Of a stretch of 64,000 nucleotides of DNA, positions 50,396-60,654 are shown one piece after another (positions within the stretch are counted from its first letter, which is position 1; every line of letters starts with the position of its first letter). The stretch lies in contig OZ020525.1 in the NCBI GenBank assembly GCA_963971425.1, forward strand, positions 15,320,187 through 15,384,186, read 5' to 3'. The position numbers and the translations under genes are program-made. Under the pieces are notes generated by a model, which ran no database searches, was not told the origin of the DNA, and was given only the letters and a program-made list of their open reading frames with translations. This DNA comes from Bryoerythrophyllum caledonicum. Its lineage: Eukaryota > Streptophyta > Bryopsida > Pottiales > Pottiaceae.

Positions 50396-50400
50396 CGCAG
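48900..50400. repeat. Four hairpin-bearing repeat units in the hAT end
   Basis: A unit of about 125 bp occurs at about 48901, 49029, 50125 and 50296. Each has the words CCATTACTCCCTCATTTT, GTGTAATATACCATT, AAAGCGTCTT and AATGGTATAAAGCGCGCAGC. The ATACCATTCAAAG and TTTCCAATGGTAT portions pair to form a stem around a 15-base loop. In the unit at 50349-50389 the stem is ATACCGTTGAAAG / CTTTCAACGGTAT, perfect over 13 bp. Confidence 0.65.
49106..49864. other. Spacer between the two hAT end copies
   Basis: A 112-codon open frame (49113-49451) encodes an Arg/Gly/Pro-rich sequence ending with four closely spaced cysteines (CRECGVHYNTEGCLCD). It is unrecognised and overlapping frames are open on other strands, so I give it little weight as a gene. 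The remainder shows no feature. Confidence 0.25.
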
Positions 50401-51220
50401 CAGATGCCTAAGGGCTGTCCGCACGGCGGTCAGCCAAGCCGTCGCCCGGGCGAACGCCCAAGGGCCGACCGAACCGCGGTCGGCTTTGCAGTCCGCAGAG
50501 CAAACGCCCAAGGACTGAACGATGCGCGGTTGGCGAGGCGGACGGTAGGGGGGACGCCCAAATGGGAAAAACCGACCCCCGAGCGGACGGCAGGTGGCCA
50601 TTCCAATATGCTTGTGAATAGTAAATGAAGAAAATGAATCAACATTTCTTATGTAGTTTATTTTAAGTAGAACCACTGTTTACAAATTCTATTCTTCATA
50701 TGTTTCCAAGCGCACAAGATATTTGGAATGGAATATCCAACTATATTTGCATAAAATCTTCCAAACATTCCCCTAACTAATAATGCATGTGACTCTTTTT
50801 CCTTATTTAGACTGCACGTGCAATGTCAAACTACCTAAAAAATAAAAGTTGTAAACCACTTTTGTGTTGCCAAAGAGCAGAGAGAAGTGGGGGAGAGGGG
50901 AGGGAGTTGCTGAAATTTGAGGCTTGGTGGCGTGGTGGTTGTCCACAAAGCTCTAGGGGCGGACGGCATGGCGGTCGACCACCAAGTGCCGACCGACTGA
51001 TCTCAAGTCGATTGATCAAAGATGTTTGATCGATATTGGGTGGAGCGAAACCGTCCGATTAGGCGGGCGCAGTCGAGTGCGTCCGCAATCGAACGGCCAT
51101 GGATGAGAGCGATCGGATGGCTACGATTGATGGTGTCGAGCGCGCGGCGGTCCGATCGAGCATTATGGCCAAGTCCGTCCGCATCAGAGAGCCTGAGCGA
51201 TCTCACATGAGGCTGGGCAA
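50396..51220. other. GC-rich subterminal region of the hAT element
   Basis: This region is dominated by GTCCGC/GCGGAC and GGTCGGC words. Frames are open on both strands because of base composition. It merges into AT-rich DNA at about 51220. A separate GC-rich patch of the same word content lies at the other end (55990-56348), which supports both belonging to one element. Confidence 0.45.
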
Positions 51221-52832
51221 AGTCCAAGACATGATACTAACTTAGATGAAGATTAATTGTACATGGGCATGTTGTTATGTAGTCTATGTGGATAATGTCT
51301 TGATGCATGAACACTATTCTATAAATTCTGAAGGTCATTTTTTAAGATCTTCTAGTGGATGTTTATTTCTACATTGCAGCCATGTCAATGTAAACAAAGA
51401 ATATACATTGTATGTTATCCATTTTTAAATAAACTTGATTGATTATTTTTTGTATAAGTGGATGTGTGGAATGAGAAAATTTTATGCATTCTAACATCTC
51501 CAACATTACATTTGAAAGGAGTAATTATTTTTGCAAGGATGTATGTAGTGAATTTGGAACTTGGAGAAAGGTGCAAGTGTTTAACGATACTTTCCAAAAT
51601 CATAATGTCAATAATGTTCTACTAACAATGTGATTACCTTAGCAATGTCATAAAATATTTCCAAACTCTACACCATTTTGGGGTGGCAATGTTTGTGTTT
51701 CAGATAGAATTGGAAGTTGGGGGTTTGAACCAAGGTTGAACTTTCTAAACACACTTGGAATTTAAAAAAAAAACGCAGAAGTTAAAAGATGAAGTGTTGG
51801 ACCGGTAGAATTGGACTTCCTTGTTCATATGAAAATCCATATTTCTAATACACAATGTTCTTGAGATTATATTGCCAATTTTGGAATGGTATGGCATCTG
51901 AAAATCGGACAAAGAACCAACGACTTCTAAATGGATGAAGTACTCCATTGGAAGAGTTCATCCGCATTTAACGCATCCATTAGTTATCCAATGGACTATT
52001 TCCATACCATCTTGGAATGAGCATGTCAAAAAGAAGAGCGTGAAAGCCCTCAAAAACACTTATTATTGAGATCCCAAAATTTAGAAATACACTACAAGGT
52101 CAAGCTCATAAGCTTAAATCATTGGATGTGGACCACTTTTTTATTTTTAGAATGCTACGATAGAATTATGGAATAGCCCAATAGTGCCGTATTTCAATAA
52201 AAGGTACGGGTACAGTGACACAGTCCTAGTGACAAAAGGTAATGGCTAGATCTTCCATAGTTAGGTATGGCAATGGCATGTATTCTGAAATTTACATATT
52301 AAGGGAGATATATTTGGAAAACCAACCACCATCAAAATTTGTATATATCCATGCATGAATTTCATATTGATAATCATGTTATATGGAATATCACTCTTGC
52401 ATCTATCATGCTATTACTATTGATTGAAATTGATTATGCGTTCAAGGAAAAAACAATGATATTTAGAATAATTATTTTTATTGTTTTCTTCAGAAAGACC
52501 ACACTACTAGTTATTGTTGGAAACACTATTGCCAAAAAATTTGTAACAAGAATATGAACGCATCTTACTCTTGAGCCATATAAGTTTAACCCCTGCGGAC
52601 CTAAGTGCACTTTATTGGGCTTATTATGTTTACCTTAACTGCGATCATCTTTCAATTCAAGTGGTTAAATTACACAAAATTTTGACCACATCATCTCTTA
52701 TAAGTTGGAAAAAAACTTCCTATCGTTAGATTTTCAAGAAAATGTTTGAAGCAAAAACAAGGTTTTTTTTTTCTCTTCCATGTGTTTTGTGGATCATCTC
52801 TCTTTGAATTTTAATGATGTCAATTTCGAGCA
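51221..52832. other. AT-rich interior of the hAT element
   Basis: No exon, transposase block or clear repeat is visible. Open frames are short (at most 72 codons) and unremarkable. Confidence 0.45.
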
Positions 52833-52835
52833 TTA

Positions 52836-53286
52836 GGGCCTCTTTACACTAGAGGCGAGAGGCCGCGAGGAGAGAAATTTCAGCCAATGGGAGACGTAGA
52901 AATTGAGAAGACCAAAGAATGTCACTTTACACCCGATTTTTTCAGCCCAAGGGACGAAAGAGGAGAAAATGACATGGACAACACTTTTGTCCTCCGTGGC
53001 AACAAATGTGCATAATAATGAGGGCCCCCGGAATTATAGTTAGGCCTACCTCAAGAGGTGGGCCTAACTATAAATCCGGGGGGCCATTGGCCAAAAAACT
53101 CACAACCAATCATTTAATATATTTAAAGATGAATTTTGAAAAAGCTCAACATTGGAGCTTTTGGCCTTCTCTCACTTTACACCACATCCAAAGGCCATGG
53201 CTTCTCAAGGATTGGCCTCACAAGAATGTGCCATGGCCCAAGTGGAGTTTGGCCGGAGGCTTCTCGTTTCTAATGTAAAGAGGGCC
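52836..53286. mobile_element. PIF/Harbinger-type MITE (451 bp), TTA-flanked
   Basis: Left end GGGCCTCTTTACACTAGA and right end, read inverted, GGCCCTCTTTACATTAGA differ at two of 18 positions. TTA borders both sides (52833-52835 and 53287-53289), the target duplication of PIF/Harbinger elements. It has no transposase. A separate hairpin sits inside at 53022-53085. Confidence 0.75.
53022..53085. repeat. Hairpin with 31-bp arms nested in the MITE
   Basis: Left arm 53022-53052 (GGGCCCCCGGAATTATAG...) and right arm 53055-53085 are inverted copies with three mismatches, separated by only AA. The palindrome would extrude as a nearly loop-free cruciform or, if transcribed, a strong stem. Confidence 0.8.
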
Positions 53287-53815
53287 TTAGTTTAGGATCA
53301 AATTTTCTGCAAAAACTTGATATACAATGTTAGTTCCTTGCAAGAAAAATCAAAGAGAAATATGAAGGGTGCAAAATATTCAAAAACATTGTAGAATGGA
53401 TTGGGGTTCAAATACTATCATGATATTTTATTTTTTTGGTGGTGAACCTAATTTGTCATAAAATGAGAATCCCAACAGTAAAAAGGATGACATACATCGC
53501 ATCATATAGTAAAATAAAATTGTAGAGCAGAAACATTGAAAGTAGTTTTTTTCAAAATCTTAAGTGTAAAAAGGGTTGTGTATATATTCAAAAATTAGTA
53601 ATTAGTGTTAAAAGTTCATATCAATTAGTTTAAATAGCTTAAAGACATATTAAGCCAAGAGTTCATTAAAAGTTAGTTAAGATTAGAAGAGGTGCATCCA
53701 TTTGATGAACGGTTGTGGAAGTTAAAGAAGTTATAATACACACCTCTTCCCAAGAGGTGTCTTCCCCAAAATTTAGATTATAAATAGCATTGGAATTACA
53801 ATAATTCCACCACTA

Positions 53816-54032
53816 CACTAAAGATCACATTTAGTGTAATGCTCAGTAAATGACTTGTAAATGCGATAAGTTTTTACTGTTGATGCCAATTTTTACCAAG
53901 AGCACAACTCTCTATAGTATTCAAATAAGAGGATCATTATAAACATAGTTGGTAAAAATATTCACTTAATGTAAAAACTTATCGCATTTACAAGTCATTT
54001 ACTGAGCATTACACTAAATGTGATCTTTAGTG
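53816..54032. mobile_element. Fold-back MITE with perfect 62-bp terminal arms
   Basis: The arms begin CACTAAAGATCACATTTAGT on the left (53816-53877) and are repeated without mismatch in inverted orientation on the right (53971-54032), around a loop of 93 bases. TA flanks both sides (53814-53815 and 54033-54034) and extends the palindrome by two bases. CCAC lies outside the TA on both sides. The absence of any arm mismatch suggests a recent origin or arm homogenisation. Confidence 0.85.
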
Positions 54033-54034
54033 TA

Positions 54035-55550
54035 CCACGTTGAAGATTGGAGTGTGTCCTAGCTTTGGAAGCTAGTTTTTTTGGTTGCTATATGTATTTG
54101 ATTTATGATTAATATATGTGATTATTCATTGTGTAATTATTGTCTTAATTTTGTGAATTGAGTCATTTGTAATACATTGAATATTAGTACTTCATTATAA
54201 ATTAGAGAATTACTCTAATTTGTCTAACTAATACAATTTTGTGTGTATGAAAATTAATTATAAACATTGTAATGAGATGTGAGTGTGATTGAATTAAATT
54301 AATGTAAAACTTGAGTGCAAGTAAGAGTATGATTTGATTGAAGCTTTGAGTGGCATTGTAGATGTTTAAGGAGTGATTTCATGAATGAGAGATTCATGTG
54401 TGTGTGTTAATGTGTAATCAGTGACCTAATGCAATATTCTCAGGAATGCATGGGCACTTGCCAGTTGATAAGGACTTTAAGTTTGAGTGTTGAAAATTAA
54501 AGAGACATAAGGATAAGAGTAATTTTTAATGCTAATGATATAAAAATCATGAAGAGAGATTCATTTCTTGATGCATAGCATGTTAAGAGTGTTATGTGCA
54601 CGTTAATAAGTTGAATTAAGTTTAACCTAGAAAGGAGATATTCCTTAAGGTGGATTATCACTTTTGTGTTTTATGTGACGAAGACAATTGAGAATTATGT
54701 GTAATGGAAATTGAGATAATTTCCTAGACTTAAACCAATTTTGTGTTATTCTTTGAGACTAACTTGAATATAAGAGGATCGTAATGATTAAGTGAAATTG
54801 GAGAAAGTTTTATTGCATGAGGTAAGGTTTGAATTCTAAGGAGAACATTGTAATGATTTGTATTGAAATTTGATGGAATCTTCCATCGGCCTATCTAGGC
54901 CTGGATTGAGAGTCTTCACGGTTGACCACATGCATAATTGATAAAGGAATAATGTTCCTACTAGGCACTTAGTCCTTGGGTTCAATTAATACCTTGTTCC
55001 TTAAGAATGATGCATAACATCTCCTTCGGAGACCGGCGTTCTTCTTCTTCTTCTTCTTCTTGATGCATAACAACCTTAAATTCTTAAGAGTTTGGGTTAA
55101 AACTTAAGTTTTGATAATGGAAGAGAGTTTTTATATAGAAACTAGAGTCAAATTATAATACAATAGTTGCTAAACCATCCGAGGAATGGGTTTGGAATCA
55201 GAAGGAGAATATGTGTGAGTCTTGGGTGTTTTGTGAGTTGACCCGTTTTAACTTTTAAACCTTACAAAAACCTAGACCCAAAGATGTGAAAATGTCCAAA
55301 ATTATTAGTGGTTCTCATTACACTACCTACAAATGTGTGAACATTTTTTACTTTGCTTAGAAATTAGATCTTTCATTGAAGACATGAAATATTTATTGAC
55401 GTTTTTAAGAAACCTAGGTACGATCTAGTATTACAAAGACTCTTAAAATCAATGAAAGCTTCTAGCAAAATGTTTGGAGTTGTGCGGAGTCAAACTATGT
55501 GTGATTAGAAAAGCATTGTTTTTTCTCTAGAGATCCAAGTGGGACAAAAT
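54035..55550. other. AT-rich interior of the hAT element, right part
   Basis: No gene is supported. A CTT microsatellite (about seven repeats) lies at 55041-55061. A TATAAATAG box is present just left of the fold-back MITE at about 53779, but no transcript unit can be attached to it. Confidence 0.4.
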
Positions 55551-55551
55551 T

Positions 55552-55612
55552 AATGTTCCCACTAGGCTTGCATTATGGAAATCTATGTTAATGCAAGCCT
55601 AGTGGGAACATT
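55552..55612. repeat. Perfect 24-bp-arm hairpin
   Basis: AATGTTCCCACTAGGCTTGC... (55552-55575) is followed after 13 bases by its exact reverse complement (55589-55612). ATGTTCCTACTAGGC also occurs at about 54950-54966, so the arm sequence belongs to a repeat found elsewhere in the same element. Confidence 0.8.
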
Positions 55613-56356
55613 ATGGAAGTCACGAAATTCCAATTAAAATCACAATCATAGGAACGTGCACGAAGTGTAAAGTTTCTCCCTGGGGGTGATTTGTTCCTTC
55701 AAGGATTAGACGAAGGTTGTGCATGATCAATACATCTCAATAAAAGAAAGATCCATCAATCGAAAGAATTTTTTTTGAACCATTACAAATTTGTCTTGCC
55801 GTTCACATGGGATACCATATTTGTAATACATTACGCTCCGGAAATTATGCTGCTAATTTCAGAATGGTGTGGCAACTAACAATCCAACAAAGGACGAAGG
55901 ACATATGAACGGATGAAGTATTTTGCCGGAAATGTTCATCCGCTCATAACTCATGCAATTTTGATCTAATGAGCGATTGCCACACCAATTTAGAATCAGC
56001 AGGTTATAGAAAAGAGTGTGACGTGAAATTAGACGGCGGGTCGACCGAATACAATCAGACGGCCGGCTCTCCGCCCGTGCAATCAAACGGTCGGCGAGCC
56101 GTCCGCACGATCAGACAACCGCGAGATGTCCACGTTGTTCCACGTGGAATCGAACGGTCGATAATGGCCTGTGCCGACTGATTTTGTTGTCCGCTCGCGC
56201 CATCCAATTTCAGTAAAAATAATTTCACTAAAAATATTTACTGTAGCCCTAGGTTAATGATTTTTTATCCCGCGGACGTCCAATGAGACGTCCGGACGAC
56301 GTCTCAGGACGCACTCAGACCCCCAAGGACGTAGGATTGGTAACCCTGATCATATA

Positions 56357-56755
56357 TCAATAGGAAAATACGTCATCATCCATGTAAACTGCCACCTCAA
56401 ATTCCACCTCATCGTAAAATCCACGTCAATATCCACCTCAAATTCCATGTAACACTCAAATCCATGTCATCAGCCACTTCATCATTCCCCCATGATAGCA
56501 TTCAATGTACGCAGGTGGATGAAAAATCTACGTGGCAAAAAAGAATAATTACATAAATCAGTAACTCACAATAATAATTGTGGCCGTTTCCAAAAATTAT
56601 GTAGTTATTCTTTGGTTTTGCCTCTTTTTTTAGTTATAGATTGCCCACCTATATCTTAACAAAGAGGCAAATCCTCATATATTTATTCCTCGATTTCTTG
56701 TAGTGAAATTATATATGTGGGAGAAGGCACATGGAAATAGTGATGCATGAGTGCT
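56357..56755. other. Spacer with short CCAC-rich repeats
   Basis: 56375-56485 repeats words such as CCACCTCAAATTCCA, ATCCACGTCA and CCATGTCATC in irregular tandem. No gene. Confidence 0.4.
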
Positions 56756-56759
56756 TGTT

Positions 56760-57708
56760 AATGAGAGTTTAAGATCTTATTTGCATTATGAAAGAAAGTG
56801 CATGATGGCAATTTCAAATGATATTTGTGCTCGCATTATAGGTATGAGGGAGGGAGGGAATACAAGAACTTACATGTGCAAACCTTGCAGTGGAAGTCGC
56901 ACTAAAAGCTTAGTAATAGACATGCTTGTGTTGTTTCGCAATACTCAAGAATTCATCATCACTCGTCAGTTTCAGGGATTACCAGTATGTGCCTTATTCA
57001 AGTGTACAAAGGCTCTTACGTAGAAGTGATATTTCCATTTAAATTGCAATCAAGAAATCTTTCTTGACACCTTGTCATATGTCTCAGCGATTGACTTTTG
57101 CTCAGAAATATCATGGATGGAGTATAGAAGAGTGGAAGCGTATAGTTTGGATAGATGAATTTCCCTTTAGATTCAAAAAAATTCTAGACAAGTTCATGTT
57201 TGGAGAACTATATATGATTGCTATTCATCAAGTTGAAAAGTGGACGGACTTCTTTGATGATTTGCGGCACATTTGTTGGAGGGCAAAAGTTAGAACTTGT
57301 CTTTATGTCTAAAACTGACATTTTGCTAAGGATTTTGTAGAAGAGGTCTACAATGGCAATTATGATTCATTTCATGGATAAGATCCACAAGGAGTGCTCA
57401 TGGAAGATGGCGCACCCGTCCATTGCAATAAAGTATGTGAAGAATAGAGACAAACACGCCTTCTTAAGAAGCTCAATTTGCCTACAAACTCTTCCAATCT
57501 CAATTCCAATTGAAGAACCTCCGGAATATTCTAAAAGATGTTGTGCAACATTGCAAGGCATGCCCTGGAAATTTTGATGCTTTGAACTAAGTTCTTGAAA
57601 GACAGTGAAAGTCAGCCACGTGGTACAAAGTTCCTTCAACTATGTCATTCTAGGCCGTCTAGGTTACAAGCAGTAATTGACGCTAAGGGAGGACATACAT
57701 GTTGGTAG
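56760..57708 (+). pseudogene. Tc1/mariner-type transposase pseudogene
   Basis: In broken frames on the + strand the DDE transposase order is visible. An N-terminal helix-turn-helix-like segment (ICARIIGMREGG, about 56826) comes first. RLTFAQKYHGWSIEEWKRIVW then leads to IDEF with the first catalytic Asp at 57154-57156. VLMEDGAPVH carries the second Asp at 57406-57408. LNLPTNSSNLN is followed by a shifted PIEEP, where the Glu sits at 57512-57514. The usual C-terminal block RLQAVIDAKGGHT ends at TAG 57706-57708. At least three stops and two frameshifts inactivate it. It would have cut and pasted an element at TA sites, the target seen at the MITEs in this window. Terminal repeats of its own element were not found. 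Confidence 0.75.
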
Positions 57709-57711
57709 ATT

Positions 57712-58465
57712 TTGAATATTCTTTTTGATATGCAACATTTAGCATTAAATTTTTTTACACATCTTATCAACATAGAGATAATCTTGTGCCAAAAATTTCA
57801 TGGTGAAGTAACAATTGTTTAGCCCTTGGGAGGGTGTCGAAGTTGGAAGTAGTGAAATGGTTTCCCTGTTTGTTTCTCACAACTACATATGCTAGTAGAC
57901 TTGGAATATTTTCTTTTGTCTGGGTCTTTTGGACTTGAAAATTTTCCCACTTGTAATCAACAAAGATATGGTCTCACGCCAAAGTTCCATAGGCAAATTA
58001 AAAATTTCAACCCTTGGGAGGGTGTCAAAGCGGCAGCTGTGAAACTTTCTCACAGCTACCCCATGTTGGTAGATTTTAAATATCTTTTTATACATTCATC
58101 TCATAGCCTTGGAATTTTATTAATAGACAAGTCTAGTAAAGCACATGTTTGTCCTACAGGTTGGTATATAGATAAAATGAAGGATCTCCCCAAAAAAGAA
58201 AATAATTATCAAAATCTCGTACAAAGAGTACACAAAAATTGTGAATTTGGCAAATCATCTCCTTTGCAAATACCTACTGCTGCCATATATAATAAACATA
58301 AGCATGATAAACATGTTGTCAACACAAAGATGATCTTGGGCCAAAACTTTCATGGTAAACTAACAAATTTTTAGCCCTCATGAGAGCGTTAAAGTTGGTA
58401 GTAGAAAGGACACTATCCCTGGAATTGCAAAAACGTCAATTTAAATGTCACTCCATTGTACATGT
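57712..58465. repeat. Tandem array of about 180-bp units (copy B, inverted to copy A)
   Basis: Units start at GTTGGTAGATTTT-like words at 57699, 57888 and 58062 (spacing 189 and 174). Each contains CCTTGGGAGGGTGTC and a palindromic AGCTGTGAAACTTTCTCACAGCT-like or related block. In reverse complement it aligns with 44562-45145, except for about 190 extra bases here (58118-58310). A 161-codon open frame (57889-58374) runs through the units and is not called a gene. Confidence 0.75.
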
Positions 58466-60110
58466 TAAGAAATTTAGAATCTTAGGTTTAGTGGTTAGGG
58501 TTTAGTCACTAAGAAATATTCTTTCTCACTTTGATTGCAATCATTTTTCAATCCGTTCAATAAAAATTTAGATAACTTGTACCACATCATCTCGTATAAG
58601 TTGAGAAGAAGATTCTACTGATACATTTTTTAAAAGTTCATCTCGGTAGTTTTTAAACATTGAAGTAGAGATTGTTCTAAAATGCCTTGGTCCTTTAGCG
58701 GATCAATGAAGAGACATTTGTTTGAGATGGCTTTTGGAATATCTCTAATTTTCAAGATACACTCATCCCTCCCATAAGTTATACCTCTGATAAGTTATAA
58801 TGCCGCTAACTCATAATTGCAACGAACTATAACATGAAATGACTTTTGATCTTAACTAAACGGTAAAGACCTCTAATAAGTTATAAGTTATACCTCTCCT
58901 AAATTATAGCGTCCGCTAACTCCTTTGAACTTTTGAACTTCTATCTGCATCTTTTGAACTTCTAATCTTTACACTGATTGTTGATAGTCATCATTTCATA
59001 TGCTTGATTATATTATATTAGCCCAGACAAAAACCACTGATTGGAGATATCCAATGTCACAATCACTGCATCACATTGCTTGATCATTGAACTTCCGATG
59101 TTTGCAGTGAACTTCTTGTGAAATCAACGAACTTCTTGTGAACTTCTTGTGAAATCAACAAACTTCTTGTGAGAATCTTGTCTCCAGTAATTGCAATTGG
59201 AAATGAACTTAATCAAGGGTTTGCTTCCCTGCCATAGGCATTGTTGTAAAAGCAGTGCCAACACCAATTCCTCCAATTTATAGGTTTTTAGGGTTGTTTT
59301 CGCAAGAGCATTGGCAATGTTAAGAACCCAACATTCTAATCGTACCAACCTGATCCACACTCACAAGGACCAGGTCAATGTTGGCCGATTTTGATTCAGG
59401 GTTGTGGGTTTGGTGATTTCCCGCAGAAATTTAGTTGCAAACAAGGATTTAGGGTTTTGCATTCAATGAATGAAGTGAACAAGCTCTCCCGGTTGCACTC
59501 CTCCGTCTCCTCCGCCGAACTTCGCGGGTGGTCGTAGTTGAAATCCGACGGACTTACCAAACCTCTACTAAAATCTCACCTAACTATGACCTCTATTAAG
59601 TTCTTATCTCCTCCATCCATCGGCGCTAGACTCACAGGAGGGATGAGTGTACGAAATACCATATCTCTGTGTCCCTCTATCAAATCCGGTTAAACCATAG
59701 TATTCTAAAAGAAGAAGAACTCCGGTCCTCGAAAGGGGGCCGGAGAGAATAAAGTGTCTGTTCCTTCCACCGCTAAATCCATGTCCACCGGCAATGACAA
59801 TAAGGGGGTCAACTTTCCATCCAAGAGCACCAATGTCATTAATAAATAAGTGGTTGGTATTTATTAATTTTGTTTTCGATTGCTTCTGGGGAAAATTTGT
59901 CATTGCAGTACCTAAATTCAATGAATTGGATCATAGTATTCTACATGTATGGTGCCGTAAATGAAGATGATAAGGTTCACATTGATTGAAATGACCTCCA
60001 AATTGAAGATGTTAGTTGAAGAATCTTCAATCCAAAGATCTTCAATCTTGCTAAACTTAATACACTTTATGTACAATATTTCACAGAGTAAAATACGGTC
60101 CCGGGCTGAC
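58466..60110. other. Intergenic region before pyruvate kinase
   Basis: This contains repeated ATAAGTTATACCTCT words (58790-58910) and a small tandem repeat of GAACTTCTTGTGAAATCAAC (59108-59173). A 105-codon minus-strand frame (59921-59604) has protein-like composition (GALGWKVDPLIVIAGGHGFS) but no family I recognise. No gene is called. Confidence 0.4.
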
Positions 60111-60654
60111 GTTTAAGGGTTAAGAAAAGGGTTAAGAAAAGGGTTGACTGATGACCTTCCTAGAAAAAAGAAAAAGGGCCGGGGCCCTTTGGAAGGTAGC
60201 AAAGAAGAGGTCAGAAGAAGGGGCAACGAACTTAAGGGCCACCCCAACGACCACCTCCGTCGGGAGCAATCTCCGCGTCCAATCCCAGACGGCCCCATCC
60301 ACCCGATGCAAAAGACGCCCACCCCCAGAAAGAAACACCACCCCTCGGAACCAATCACCGCCCGAACCCGCGAAAGAATCCCAACACTCCAGCCCCGGAA
60401 AGATGCACCTCCGGAAAGATACTCCTGTCGCGTCTTCGTCGTCGCTGCCCCGACCCGCATCGCACCTGCTCGTCGTGCAATTAGGGTATGCTCCGTGGAA
60501 GCAACCGTCGACTCCGATCGACCATCGCCTAGCTTCGCAACCAAGGAAGCCGTCGCGAGGCAGTCGTTTTTGAGTCTCGGGGATTAGGGTTTGAGGGATC
60601 TGGAGGAGTGTTGATTCTTTTGTTTTTTTTTTGGTGAGAGATCAGTGAGGCATC
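60111..60654 (+). promoter_or_regulatory. Promoter/5' leader region of pyruvate kinase
   Basis: A 13-bp repeat AAGGGTTAAGAAA (60114-60145) is followed by GC-rich sequence up to the start codon. Two overlapping + frames of 140-147 codons are open here and the opposite strand is open as well, consistent with GC-rich leader DNA. The last 60 bases before the ATG include a T-rich run. No TATA box stands out and the transcription start cannot be set. Confidence 0.4.

Larger units (their letters stand above)
48619..56348. mobile_element. hAT-type DNA transposon, 7.73 kb, non-autonomous or composite
   Basis: The element starts CAGAGTTATCAGGAC at 48619 and ends GTAGGATTGGTAACCCTG at 56348; read inverted, the end is CAGGGTTACCAATC, so both termini have the CAGRGTT form typical of hAT elements. 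It is bordered by a perfect 8-bp direct repeat ATCATATA (48611-48618 and 56349-56356), the diagnostic hAT duplication length. Both ends are GC-rich with many GACGTCC words, probably subterminal transposase-binding repeats. The interior is AT-rich, carries at least three nested inverted-repeat features and shows no recognisable hAT transposase or dimerisation domain. Confidence 0.8.

Noticed and set aside
57889..58374. 161-codon plus-strand open frame
   Set aside because: Most of it is translation of the 180-bp tandem units, which also run in inverted orientation at 44.6 kb. Openness here is a property of the repeat.
59604..59921. Minus-strand 105-codon frame as an organelle-derived insert
   Set aside because: The composition looked organelle-like for a moment, but I could not match it to any plastid or mitochondrial gene, so I do not call it.
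60144..60587. 147-codon open frame upstream of pyruvate kinase
   Set aside because: Two overlapping + frames and a minus frame are open together; the sequence is basic and proline-rich without any motif, as expected for a GC-rich leader.
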